A DNA stretch of 64,000 nt, from NCBI RefSeq assembly GCF_032302195.1, contig NZ_CP135275.1, positions 7,089,001-7,153,000 on the forward strand, written 5' to 3'. This DNA comes from Paenibacillus sp. MMS20-IR301. Its GTDB lineage: Bacteria > Bacillota > Bacilli > Paenibacillales > Paenibacillaceae. Positions 41,559-50,139 of the stretch are shown in pieces. A program made the translations under genes and the position numbers. The notes under the pieces are model-generated. The model worked only from the letters and a program-made list of their open reading frames with translations, was not told where the DNA came from and made no database searches. How positions within the stretch are numbered: the stretch's first letter is position 1; each line of letters begins with the position of its first letter.

Positions 41559-42497
41559 TTGACAACGCTCCAACTGAAATGGCTCAGCTATATGACCTGT
41601 ACCGTGATGTTTCTGGCGCTGCTCGGCGGAGTGGTTGTGACCAAGACAGGGTCAGGGCTGGAGTGCGGGAACGGGTGGCCGCTCTGCCACGGCAAGCTGA
41701 TTCCGGCCTATACGATAGGCTCCCTGATTGAGTACACTCACCGTCTGTTCAGCGGGCTTGCCGGACTGATGTCACTGGCCTCCATGTATGCTTTCTGGCG
41801 TTATGCCAGGCACCGCAAGGATTTGCTTACCTATGCCCTGCTGACGCTTGTGTTTGTGATCGTGCAAGGAGGAATGGGAGCGCTTGCGGTAATGAAGTCG
41901 CAATCTGCAGCCGTAATGGCCCTGCACATGGGCTTCTCTCTGATTGCCTTTGCCAGCTCACTGATGCTGGCGCTTGGAGCCAGACAGGCATATCTGCACG
42001 GAGAATACAGCAGTACAGCAGTTAATTCTGCCCGTGTCAGCAAAAGCTTCCGCAACTTAACCTGGGTTACTGCACTATATTCTTATATCGTCGTTTACAT
42101 TGGAGCATACGTAAGTCACACGGACTCCCAGGGCGGCTGTTCGGGGTGGCCGCTGTGTAACGGCGAATGGGTTCCGGAGCTGACCGGCGGAGTCGGGATT
42201 GTATTCATACACCGGATTGCCGCAGCGCTGCTTTTCCTGCTGACGGCTGTGCTCGGCCACCTGGCATTCTGGAAGCACCGGGAGCTGCCGGAGCTTAGAG
42301 CGCTGGGGATTGCTGCAGTTCTGCTCTGCCTGCTGCAGGTACTCAGCGGAGCTGCTGTTGTACATACACTGTACAATGAGCGCTGGTACATATTCTCGGC
42401 ACTATCCCATATTGTGCTGATCTCAGGCCTCTTCGGGGTTCTGTGTTATATGAGTGTCCGGGTCTGGCAGCTCAGCAGAACGGGCAAGCAAAGATAA
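41559..42497 (+). CDS. ctaA: Haem A synthase
   Basis: This 312-residue membrane haem-binding oxidase converts haem O to haem A. Eight helices in two four-helix halves are visible. Each half has the paired-Cys loop and His ligands: SGLECGNGWPLCHG with YTHRLFSG, and GGCSGWPLCNGEW with FIHRIAA. The TTG at 41559 follows GGGTGAT; an ATG at 41544 has no ribosome site, but cannot be excluded. It works downstream of ctaB. Confidence 0.93.
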   Translation: MTTLQLKWLSYMTCTVMFLALLGGVVVTKTGSGLECGNGWPLCHGKLIPAYTIGSLIEYTHRLFSGLAGLMSLASMYAFWRYARHRKDLLTYALLTLVFVIVQGGMGALAVMKSQSAAVMALHMGFSLIAFASSLMLALGARQAYLHGEYSSTAVNSARVSKSFRNLTWVTALYSYIVVYIGAYVSHTDSQGGCSGWPLCNGEWVPELTGGVGIVFIHRIAAALLFLLTAVLGHLAFWKHRELPELRALGIAAVLLCLLQVLSGAAVVHTLYNERWYIFSALSHIVLISGLFGVLCYMSVRVWQLSRTGKQR

Positions 42498-42560
42498 GAT
42501 GACGAAACGGATATAGGGGATGAGTGAATAAGGAGAGGTCCCGTTAGGAGGAACGCTATA

Positions 42561-44333
42561 GTGGCATATGGTAATTTGCGACAATGGATTGAACAGCTCC
42601 GCAGGGACAAGGATCTTGCCGTAATTGATACTCCGGTAGACCCTAACCTGGAGCTGGCAGAGATCCACCGCCGGGTGGTCGAAGAGGAAGGCCCGGCGCT
42701 GCTGTTTACAAATGTACTGGGAACGCCGTTTCCGGTGGCAAGCAATCTGTTCGGTACAGTCCGCCGGGTCAACAAAGCCTTTGGAACACGCCCGGAGCAG
42801 CTGATGAAATCAATGACCACTGCGGTGGAGGCTATGCTTCCGCCGTCAGCTTCCGGTCTGTGGAGAGAAAAGGGCGTACTCTTTGATCTGCTGAAAGCCG
42901 GAACCAAAAATGTGCCGCAGGGTGAAGCGCCGGTGCTTGGCCTCTGCCGCAGCAATGATCCGCTGAAGGAGTTGCCCCGAATAACCAGCTGGCCCAAGGA
43001 TGGCGGGCCGTTCATCACCCTTCCCTTGGTTTACACAGAGAGTATTACCAACCCCAAAGATCATAATCTCGGGATGTACCGGGTTCAGATTCATGATGAC
43101 AGCACCACAGGTATTCATTGGCAAATTCATAAAGGAGGCGGGTTTCATCACCGTCAGGCTGAGCTTCTGGGTGAGACCCTGCCGTTATCTGTATTTATTG
43201 GCGGACCGCCGGCCCTGATTGCAGCTGCCGTTGCACCCGTACCGGAGCGTCTTCCCGAATTGATGCTGGCTTCACTTATGCTCGGCAGCAAGCTGCCCAT
43301 GGTTCAGGATCCGTTAGGCGGGCACCGGATTCCTGCTGAGGCAGAATTCTCGCTCCGCGGGCGCGTGTCGCCGTTTGAACGGAGGCCGGAAGGCCCGTAT
43401 GGCAGCCAGCTCGGCTACTATTCGCAGCAGCATGATTTCCCCGTAATGCATGTGCAGCGGATGTGGCACCGCAAGGATGCCATCTTTCCGGCAACGATTA
43501 CCGGCAAGCCGCGCCAGGAGGATTATTACCTTAAGGATTATTTGCAGCGGCTGCTCGCTCCGGCCTATCCGCTGCTGATGCCTTCCGTTAAAGCGCTCTG
43601 GGCGTATTCCGAGACCGGATCCCATTCCCTGACCGCGGCTGTGGTGCGGGAGAGCTATTCGAGGGAAGCGGTGGCGGCAGCTTTTCGTATTCTGGGTGAA
43701 GGCCAGCTGTCCCTGACGAAGTTCCTCTTCCTGACCAGTGAACAGGTGGAGCTGACGGATTTCCCTAAGCTGCTGGAAACGGTGCTTGAACGCTTCAAAC
43801 CGGAATCGGATTTGCTGATCCTGGCTAATACTTCAATGGATACGCTGGATTATACCGGCCCGAGGCTGAATCACGGCAGTAAAGCAGTGGTGCTGGGTAT
43901 AGGGAATCCGGTCCGTGAGCTGCCTAGAACGTACACCGGCGGGCTGCTTCCAGCAATCACCGCCGCTGTTCCTTATTGCGGAGGATGTTTAGCCGTTTCC
44001 GGAGCATCCTATGAAGAGGACGCAGAGCTGCCGGCCAGACTTGTGGCTTCATTTGAGGAAAAGCCTGCAGACTGGCCGCTGATCGTGCTTGTGGACGATG
44101 CGGAAGCGGCGGTCAGAACACAGACCTCATTCCTGTGGTCCGTGTTCACCCGGTTCAACCCGGCAGATGATATTTATGCCGGAATGAAGGTTAGGCGTAA
44201 TACGGTCAGCTATTCGCTGCCGGTTGTCATTGATGCCAGGATGAAGCGGGGATATCCGGAAGAGCTGGTTCCCCTTGAAGACACCGTAGAGCTGGTGAAC
44301 CGCAACTGGAAGCACTATTTCCCTCTTGTATAG
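42561..44333 (+). CDS. UbiD-family decarboxylase
   Basis: This 590-residue prenylated-FMN-dependent decarboxylase family member acts in the cytosol. It starts with LRQWIEQLRRDKDLAVIDTP and has the family segments GMYRVQIHDDSTTGIHWQIH (metal and flavin site) and GGPPALIAAAVAPVPE. The GTG start at 42561 follows AGGAGG. Since the genome carries mqnE, a role in the late decarboxylation of futalosine-route menaquinone synthesis (MqnL-like) is plausible. Other aromatic substrates remain possible. The HEPN gene follows at 30 bases. Confidence 0.88.
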   Translation: MAYGNLRQWIEQLRRDKDLAVIDTPVDPNLELAEIHRRVVEEEGPALLFTNVLGTPFPVASNLFGTVRRVNKAFGTRPEQLMKSMTTAVEAMLPPSASGLWREKGVLFDLLKAGTKNVPQGEAPVLGLCRSNDPLKELPRITSWPKDGGPFITLPLVYTESITNPKDHNLGMYRVQIHDDSTTGIHWQIHKGGGFHHRQAELLGETLPLSVFIGGPPALIAAAVAPVPERLPELMLASLMLGSKLPMVQDPLGGHRIPAEAEFSLRGRVSPFERRPEGPYGSQLGYYSQQHDFPVMHVQRMWHRKDAIFPATITGKPRQEDYYLKDYLQRLLAPAYPLLMPSVKALWAYSETGSHSLTAAVVRESYSREAVAAAFRILGEGQLSLTKFLFLTSEQVELTDFPKLLETVLERFKPESDLLILANTSMDTLDYTGPRLNHGSKAVVLGIGNPVRELPRTYTGGLLPAITAAVPYCGGCLAVSGASYEEDAELPARLVASFEEKPADWPLIVLVDDAEAAVRTQTSFLWSVFTRFNPADDIYAGMKVRRNTVSYSLPVVIDARMKRGYPEELVPLEDTVELVNRNWKHYFPLV

Positions 44334-44362
44334 AGTCATCATTTCATAAGGAGGACCATCAT

Positions 44363-45109
44363 ATGCTGCGGATATTGCTGGGAGAGCCGCCCCGGGAGAA
44401 CAGCGGGGTGCTGGCCGAAGCCATGGACAACATGGCGAAGGTTGCCTCCATGCTGCGCAAGGAGATGAACGCGCATGAAGACCGTGACCACGAATACCGC
44501 AAGCTGGAAATATGGACACGCGGTCTGATTTCATCACTGGACGAGCTGGAGCAGAGCTGGTTCGCTGCGGCCTTTTACCGGAGGTCCGTAGTGGCCGGTT
44601 ATATGGATGATATGTCACCGGATGAGCAGGGGGAGTACGCCAGATATGTGTATTTCTATAAAAACGGCTTTATCCGTGTCTTCTCCCTGCTGGACAAGCT
44701 CGGAACGGTGCTGAACAGCCTGTATGATCTGAACACGAGCAAGGTTAAGGCACATTTCTCCTACTTTACGGTTCTGCGGCAATTTCAGCTGCTTAAAGCA
44801 CATACGCCGCTCGCAACGGAGCTGGAGGGGATCAAGAATTCCTACCGCGAACCGCTGGAGAATCTGCGCAAACGGCGCAATGCCGAGATTCATTATATGA
44901 ACGCGGAGATGACGGATGATCTCTGGCAGCGCCATCAGGGTCTGCATGACCGGATTCAGCTCGAGGATCTCGACAGCCATCTCGAGGATTTGAAGCAAGG
45001 CGTGGAGATGGCCAGCAAATCCTTGTCTGCCGCATTCAGGTACAGCAACGAGCAGTGGCATAGGAACAAAGCTGCTTCCAGCCTGAAGCCAAGGCAGCTG
45101 CATTCGTAA
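44363..45109 (+). CDS. HEPN-like protein (Cthe_2314 type)
   Basis: This 248-residue, almost entirely helical cytosolic protein carries RRNAEIHY near residue 172, which fits the R-x4-6-H motif of HEPN nucleases and RNA-binding proteins (family resemblance: Cthe_2314-type HEPN). The ATG follows AAGGAGG. It is in the same direction as the UbiD gene and close to it. No partner antitoxin gene is evident, so a toxin role is not supported. The actual function is unknown. Confidence 0.62.
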   Translation: MLRILLGEPPRENSGVLAEAMDNMAKVASMLRKEMNAHEDRDHEYRKLEIWTRGLISSLDELEQSWFAAAFYRRSVVAGYMDDMSPDEQGEYARYVYFYKNGFIRVFSLLDKLGTVLNSLYDLNTSKVKAHFSYFTVLRQFQLLKAHTPLATELEGIKNSYREPLENLRKRRNAEIHYMNAEMTDDLWQRHQGLHDRIQLEDLDSHLEDLKQGVEMASKSLSAAFRYSNEQWHRNKAASSLKPRQLHS

Positions 45110-45119
45110 AAACTTACCT

Positions 45120-45148
45120 TTGACAAAGAACAGGAAACTTAATATACT
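45120..45148 (+). promoter_or_regulatory. Sigma-A promoter of the met operon
   Basis: TTGACA (45120-45125), a 17-base spacer and TATACT (45143-45148) lie upstream of the SAM riboswitch. Confidence 0.85.
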
Positions 45149-45201
45149 TAGGCATACATTAATTCCTGACATTTGGCGGAATATTAAACTTCATACTTTT
45201 A

Positions 45202-45398
45202 TCTTATCGAGAGCGGCGGAGGGATAGGCCCGATGAAGCCCGGCAACCGGTTTGTATACAGCTTACTGCTGCGCGCAAATGTCATGGTGCTAATTCCTAC
45301 AATGCCGCCAGGTTTGCGGTATTTGGCAGATGAGAAGGCATTGTCATTATACACACAGGGCCTCTTGCGATCTGCACGGATCGCAGGGGGTCTTTTTG
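45202..45398 (+). ncRNA. SAM-I (S-box) riboswitch
   Basis: The conserved cores are present: CTTATCGAGAGCGGCGGAGG, GGATAGGCCCGATGAAGCCC, GGCAACC and GGTGCTAATTCC, followed by a GATGAG closing strand. The expression platform is a terminator hairpin (GATCTGCACGGATC core with GGGCCTC/GGGGGTC arms and TTTTT, about 45357-45398). SAM binding should stop transcription of metNIQ. Confidence 0.95.
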
Positions 45399-45444
45399 CA
45401 TAAAGCATTAACAAGCATTATCAGCTCTAAGGGGGACGGGACGA

Positions 45445-46461
45445 TTGATTGAACTGAAGGATTTGACCAAAGTATACGGAAAAGGGAGTAAAGCGGCAAC
45501 AGCACTCTCGGGACTTAGCCTGTCGATTAAAAAAGGCGAAATATTCGGTGTTATCGGCCACTCCGGTGCCGGCAAAAGCACACTGATCCGCTGCATTAAT
45601 CTGCTGGAACGCCCGACAGAGGGCGAGGTATGGGTAGACGGGGTGGAATTAACGTCTCTCAGCCAGGGCCAGCTGCAGGAGCAGCGGCGTAAAATCGGCA
45701 TGATCTTTCAGCACTTCAATCTGCTATCCTCAGCAACCGTCTTCGACAACATCGCCTTTCCGCTGCGGCTGACCGGCACCTCCAAGACAGAGATTGAGCG
45801 TAAAGTCAAAGATCTCCTGGCTCTGGTCGGGCTCGAGGAGCACTGGAACAAATACCCGGCGCAGCTCTCCGGCGGTCAAAAGCAGCGTGTCGGCATTGCC
45901 CGCGCGCTGGCAAGCGACCCTGATGTACTGCTGTGCGATGAAGCGACTTCAGCGCTTGATCCGCAGACGACTGATTCTATTCTGCGCCTCCTGCTGGATA
46001 TCAATACAAAATTCCGCCTGACTATCGTGCTGATCACTCATGAGATGCATGTCATTCAAAGTATCTGCGACCGAGTGGCTGTCATTCATGGCGGCGGAAT
46101 TGTGGAGCAGGGCGAGGTAGCGCAGGTATTTCTGAAACCGAAGCATGAAGTTACGAAAGAATTCATCCGCAGTGAAGCCCAGTCTGACGGGCCGCTGCGC
46201 CAGGCGATCGACGCGGTGCATGAAGGATATACCAAAGCTGTTAAGATAACATTCCTTGGCCAGAAAACATATGAATCCACCCTTTCGCATGTTGCCCAGG
46301 GAACGGGAGTCAACTTTGCCATTCTGCAGGGGACCATCTCGACCATCAAGGACATACCCTACGGCCAGCTGATTGTCCGGTTCGAGGGACCTTCTGAGGC
46401 AGTAGGCGCGACACTTACGGAACTTACGGCCCAGGGCCTTGATGTGGAGGTGATTTCCTGA
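45445..46461 (+). CDS. metN: Methionine ABC transporter ATP-binding protein
   Basis: This 338-residue ATPase energises D/L-methionine import with MetI and MetQ. Walker A is GHSGAGKST (38-46), the ABC signature LSGGQ is near 142-146, and Walker B is VLLCDEATSALD. The C-terminal 75 residues are the NIL domain, which senses methionine. The TTG start at 45445 follows GGGGGACGGGA. The stop overlaps the metI start (TGATG). The operon is under the S-box. Confidence 0.96.
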   Translation: MIELKDLTKVYGKGSKAATALSGLSLSIKKGEIFGVIGHSGAGKSTLIRCINLLERPTEGEVWVDGVELTSLSQGQLQEQRRKIGMIFQHFNLLSSATVFDNIAFPLRLTGTSKTEIERKVKDLLALVGLEEHWNKYPAQLSGGQKQRVGIARALASDPDVLLCDEATSALDPQTTDSILRLLLDINTKFRLTIVLITHEMHVIQSICDRVAVIHGGGIVEQGEVAQVFLKPKHEVTKEFIRSEAQSDGPLRQAIDAVHEGYTKAVKITFLGQKTYESTLSHVAQGTGVNFAILQGTISTIKDIPYGQLIVRFEGPSEAVGATLTELTAQGLDVEVIS

Positions 46462-47129
46462 TGGGCGGCTTGAATTTTAATGATATTAACTGGCAGGAAA
46501 TGCTGGATGCAACGGTAGCCACACTAAAAATGTTAGCTTTTTCAGGAATATTCACAATTATTCTTGGTTTACCGCTCGGAATTGTGTTATATTTATGGGG
46601 AAGATCAAATAACATTATTATCAGAGCTGTTTACTCGGTATTATCACTGGTTGTAAACATCCTGCGCTCGGTCCCGTTCATCATCCTGATGGTTGCACTT
46701 ATTCCCTTAAGCAAATCGATTATGGGAACTTCAATCGGCGTTCTTGGCACGATTCCGGCACTGGTGATCGGTGCGGCACCGTTCTTTGCCAGACTGGTGG
46801 AGACGGCACTGCGGGAGGTTGACCGGGGAATTATTGAAGCGGCGCAAGGCATGGGGGCATCCACGGGGCAGATCGTTATGCGCGTGCTGCTGCCTGAGGC
46901 TCGTCCGGGCCTCTTGGCCGGAGTAACAATTACCATTGTTACACTTGTCTCCTATACCGCTATGTCCGGGATGATCGGCGGCGGCGGGCTGGGTGACCTG
47001 GCAATCCGCTACGGGTACTACCGGTATGAGAAGGAAGTTATGCTGATCTCGGTAGCGCTGATGGTCATTCTGGTGCAGCTGCTGCAAATGGCCGGCGACC
47101 GGCTGGTCAAACATTTTACACGGAAATAA
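46461..47129 (+). CDS. metI: Methionine ABC transporter permease
   Basis: This 222-residue inner-membrane permease has about five helices and the binding-protein-dependent transport motif (EAAQGMGASTGQIVMRVLLPEA), which contacts MetN. Its ATG overlaps the metN stop by one base, implying coupled translation. SALMVILVQLLQ and the terminal RLVKHFTRK are typical of MetI. It is under the upstream S-box. Confidence 0.95.
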   Translation: MGGLNFNDINWQEMLDATVATLKMLAFSGIFTIILGLPLGIVLYLWGRSNNIIIRAVYSVLSLVVNILRSVPFIILMVALIPLSKSIMGTSIGVLGTIPALVIGAAPFFARLVETALREVDRGIIEAAQGMGASTGQIVMRVLLPEARPGLLAGVTITIVTLVSYTAMSGMIGGGGLGDLAIRYGYYRYEKEVMLISVALMVILVQLLQMAGDRLVKHFTRK

Positions 47130-47187
47130 GGTACGTCCATATAGAGCCTTATTCAACAAACCATACTGATTTGAGGGGGATTTACAG

Positions 47188-48066
47188 ATGAAAAAAGTAC
47201 TGCTCACATTCTTCAGCTTGACCATGGTATTGGTGCTTGCAGCTTGCGGCAACAATAACGCGGCGAACAATGCAGCGAATTCCGCGGCTACCACTGCACC
47301 GACAGAAGCTGCTGCGGCTGAGCCGACAACTGAACCTGCTGCTGAACCGGTAACCCTGGTGGTTGGAGCTTCGCCTGTACCGCATGCGGAAATCCTGAAA
47401 GCTATTGCTCCGCTGCTCGAGGCACAAGGCATTAAGCTTGAGATCAAAGAATTCACGGACTATATCCTTCCGAATACACAGCTGGCCGAGAAGGGGCTCG
47501 ATGCGAACTTCTTCCAGCACAAGCCTTATCTTGATGACCAGAACGCGAAGAACGGTACAGATCTTGTATCTGTGACTGCTGTTCACGTTGAGCCTTTCGG
47601 CGCTTATTCCAAAAAAATCAAATCCATCGACGAGCTGGCTGAGGGTGCAAAGGTTGCAATCCCGAACGATGCGACTAACGGCGGACGTGCACTGATCCTG
47701 CTGGCTAAGAATGGCCTGATCACCCTGAAGGATGATACCAACATCACTTCCACCAAAGCTGATATCACTGACAACCCTAAGAAGCTGGAAATCATCGAAC
47801 TGGATGCAGCAATGCTGCCGCGTCAGCTGGATGAAGTGGATATCGCGCTGATCAACACGAACTATGCGCTGGAAGCAGGCCTGGTACCGACTAAGGACGC
47901 TTTGTTCATCGAGGGCGGAGACTCCCCGTATGCGAACCTGCTGGTAGCCCGTCCTGACAACAAGGATTCCGATGCGATTCAGAAGCTGGCTGCAGCGCTG
48001 ACCTCTCCGGAAGCTAAAGCCTTCATCGAAGAGAAATACCAGGGTTCGATTATCCCTGCATTCTAA
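47188..48066 (+). CDS. metQ: Methionine-binding lipoprotein
   Basis: This 292-residue solute-binding lipoprotein has a signal peptide ending in the lipobox LAAC (lipidated Cys20). An Asn/Ala/Thr-rich linker follows, then the NlpA/MetQ fold: VGASPVPHAEIL, LDANFFQHKPYL and GGRALILLAKNGLI. It sits outside the membrane and hands methionine to MetI. It is the last gene of the operon and a long hairpin follows. Confidence 0.96.
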   Translation: MKKVLLTFFSLTMVLVLAACGNNNAANNAANSAATTAPTEAAAAEPTTEPAAEPVTLVVGASPVPHAEILKAIAPLLEAQGIKLEIKEFTDYILPNTQLAEKGLDANFFQHKPYLDDQNAKNGTDLVSVTAVHVEPFGAYSKKIKSIDELAEGAKVAIPNDATNGGRALILLAKNGLITLKDDTNITSTKADITDNPKKLEIIELDAAMLPRQLDEVDIALINTNYALEAGLVPTKDALFIEGGDSPYANLLVARPDNKDSDAIQKLAAALTSPEAKAFIEEKYQGSIIPAF

Positions 48067-48103
48067 GCTTGAATCTTAAGCTTAAGCTGAGTAGTTGAAG
48101 AGA

Positions 48104-48161
48104 AGACCAGAGCTTGCTCCGTTAGCCTTATGGCTGCTGAAGCGGACTCTGGTCTATTTTT
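48104..48161 (+). terminator. Terminator of the met operon
   Basis: AGACCAGAG (48104-48112) pairs with CTCTGGTCT (48147-48155), with an inner TCCG/CGGA arm, followed by ATTTTTG. Confidence 0.85.
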
Positions 48162-48260
48162 GTTGCTTAGGATGGTTTCAACATTCCAATTTCTCGCAAT
48201 AGGCGAATATTGTTCCTAATCGGGCTGTAAGGTTGCCGCTATATATAAAATTTAATATAA

Positions 48261-48297
48261 TAAAATGGCCCCACAAAGTGGAGCTCTGGCTTCGATG
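48261..48297 (-). repeat. Dispersed repeat, family 2, copy 3
   Basis: The reverse strand reads TCGAAGCCAGAGCTCCACTT then TGTGGGGCC, matching the copies at 19145 and 26768 with two or three changes. Confidence 0.7.
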
Positions 48298-48350
48298 ATT
48301 AATCAGGCACTTTGCAGGGACCCCGAAAAACATTAATTCATAGCTCATAA

Positions 48351-48387
48351 AAAAATCCCGGCGCTTCTTCAGCAGAAGGCCGGGATG
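48351..48387 (-). terminator. Terminator after the NifU-like gene
   Basis: On the reverse strand, ATCCCGGCC pairs with GGCCGGGAT (one offset), with a TTCTGCTGAAGAAG tip and a T7 tail. Confidence 0.85.
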
Positions 48388-48401
48388 GTTATGAAACGGG
48401 A

Positions 48402-48650
48402 TTAGAATACTTGAATAACTTCTTCAATGCCTTCTACTTCTTCGATAAGGGCACGTTCAATCCCGGCCTTCAGCGTGATCGTGGAGCTTGGGCAGCTGCC
48501 GCAGGCACCCATAAGCTTCAACTTAACGATGCCGTCTTCTACATCGATCAGTTCTACGTCACCGCCATCGCGCTGCAGGAACGGACGAAGTTTATCAAGC
48601 ACTTCCAGTACTTCATCATACATGGCTGGGCTTTGTACATTCTCACTCAT
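48402..48650 (-). CDS. NifU-domain iron-sulfur scaffold/carrier
   Basis: This 82-residue Nfu-type protein (Bacillus YutI-like) carries Fe-S clusters. The CGSCPSS motif at about 50-56 holds the two cluster Cys residues, and [15 protein letters not shown] precedes it. The ATG at 48650 follows AGGAG. The neighbouring yuzB-like and yutJ-like genes match the arrangement I recall from Bacillus. It is likely cytosolic and part of Fe-S assembly for respiratory or metabolic enzymes. Confidence 0.92.
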   Translation of the reverse strand: MSENVQSPAMYDEVLEVLDKLRPFLQRDGGDVELIDVEDGIVKLKLMGACGSCPSSTITLKAGIERALIEEVEGIEEVIQVF

Positions 48651-48732
48651 TTCTCAATCACTCCTTTCGTATGTTTATTATAGTACAAAAAGTTAAAAAA
48701 TAAAATGGTTTGGGCAGGATAGGGAGATTAAC

Positions 48733-48987
48733 ATGAGACCAATTATTGAATTTTGTGCCAGCAATACCGGACATGGCACAGAGGCGCTCAAAGCAAAGCT
48801 TGAGCAGAACCCCGAATATGATGTCATTGAATACGGCTGCCTGAGCAACTGCGGGCAATGTTACCTGCAGCCGTTCGCCATGGTCGACGGGGAGATTATC
48901 GAAGCGGAATCCCCCGCCGAGCTTGAAGAGGCGATCGAGGCTGCAATCCAGGCCGCAGCGGCCTGGGACAGCCTTGAGATTGATTAA
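48733..48987 (+). CDS. yuzB: YuzB family protein (DUF1450)
   Basis: This 84-residue protein has conserved cysteines in EFCASNTG and YGCLSNCGQC, a pattern that could bind metal or a cluster in a thioredoxin-like ferredoxin fold. The family is YuzB/DUF1450, with no known activity. The ATG at 48733 follows AGGGAG. It is divergent from the NifU-like gene and convergent with the NDH-2-like gene. Confidence 0.88.
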   Translation: MRPIIEFCASNTGHGTEALKAKLEQNPEYDVIEYGCLSNCGQCYLQPFAMVDGEIIEAESPAELEEAIEAAIQAAAAWDSLEID

Positions 48988-49006
48988 GCGGGAAGCCCGG
49001 GAGGTT

Positions 49007-50068
49007 CTAGCCGAAATGGCGTTTGGACATCCAGAGCACACCGCTCTTGAGCAGGCGCGGAACGCGGCCCATAACAGAGCGGCGGCCCATCAGGCCGAAG
49101 CCGGCATTTTTACCAAGTGAACCGAGTGTTCCCTTGAGCTTGATCTTATGCAGCCTTGGTGTTTCATCACGCCACAGGGCCTGAATAATCTGCCCCACCT
49201 GCTCTCCCTGCGCCCCTGCCGCCTGTGCGCTGGGTGCAAAGGGCAGGCTGGCGCAGTCGCCGATGACGTATACCTCCGGGTAGTCAGCTACATTATAATA
49301 CTGGCCGACGATAATCCGTCCTCCGCGGTCCTTCGGAAGCTCCAGCTGCTGCACGACCTGTACCGGCTGAATGCCGGCAGTCCAGACCGTAACATCAGAA
49401 GGAATTGCCTGGGTGCCATTGAAGATGGCATCCTTTTCTACATGAGAAACCGATACCCGTCCGATTGTCTCCACCTGATGCTCATTGAACCATTCCTCCA
49501 CATAGCCGGACAGCTTGGCCGGGAAGGAGGATAATACCCGTTCCCCCCGGTCCAGAATCGTGATGTTGAGGTCCGGCCGGCTCTCCCGCAGCTCCGCAGC
49601 AATCTCGACCCCGCTTAGACCCCCGCCGACAATATTCACCTTTCCATAAGGCTTCACATCATTCAGCCGGCGGTACGTTTCCCGGGTTCCAGCGAAGCTC
49701 TGAATGCTGCCGGCGTATTGCTCAGCTCCGGGAATGTTATGATAATTATCCGTGCAGCCCAGAGCAATGGCCAGAATATCATAGGCTACGGGCTCTCCGG
49801 TGTCGAGAAAAATCAGCCGGCTCTCGAGGTCAATGGAGCCAACCTGCCCATAACGTACAGTCAGCCGGGGATGAACCGGAAACTGAATACGCAGATGATG
49901 ATCGGCTACAGTCCCTGCGGCCAGTGCATAATATTCTGTCTTGATTCCCTGATACGGCATCCGGTCAACCAGGACGATTTCCACATCATGGGGGAGATGA
50001 TGATTGAGCAATTGCTGAATGAGGGCAAGACCGCCGTAGCCGCCGCCCAGGACAAGTAGAGTTCTCAT
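49007..50068 (-). CDS. NDH-2-like FAD-dependent oxidoreductase
   Basis: This 353-residue flavoprotein is of the type II NADH dehydrogenase family (Bacillus YutJ-like). The N-terminal FAD-binding VLGGGYGGLALIQ (5-17), the NAD-binding GGGLSGVEIAAELR (about 152-165) and the C-terminal VIGDCASLPF are clear. It may pass electrons from NADH to menaquinone at the membrane face, which would tie it to the mqnE and oxidase genes. The ATG at 50068 follows GAAAGGAAG. Confidence 0.87.
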   Translation of the reverse strand: MRTLLVLGGGYGGLALIQQLLNHHLPHDVEIVLVDRMPYQGIKTEYYALAAGTVADHHLRIQFPVHPRLTVRYGQVGSIDLESRLIFLDTGEPVAYDILAIALGCTDNYHNIPGAEQYAGSIQSFAGTRETYRRLNDVKPYGKVNIVGGGLSGVEIAAELRESRPDLNITILDRGERVLSSFPAKLSGYVEEWFNEHQVETIGRVSVSHVEKDAIFNGTQAIPSDVTVWTAGIQPVQVVQQLELPKDRGGRIIVGQYYNVADYPEVYVIGDCASLPFAPSAQAAGAQGEQVGQIIQALWRDETPRLHKIKLKGTLGSLGKNAGFGLMGRRSVMGRVPRLLKSGVLWMSKRHFG

Positions 50069-50139
50069 GCGTACTGATCTTCCTTTCGGATATGATGCAA
50101 GCTGTACATGCAGTTCCGCAGTCCTTGAAGCAGTATTAA

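Larger units (their letters stand above)
48162..48401. other. Gap between metQ and the NifU-like gene
   Basis: No gene is seen. It holds an A/T-rich stretch, the third family-2 repeat and the NifU-gene terminator. Confidence 0.6.

Noticed and set aside
44363..45109. Toxin-antitoxin module around the HEPN protein
   Set aside because: No MNT-like or other small antitoxin partner is adjacent; the neighbours are a decarboxylase gene and the S-box leader.
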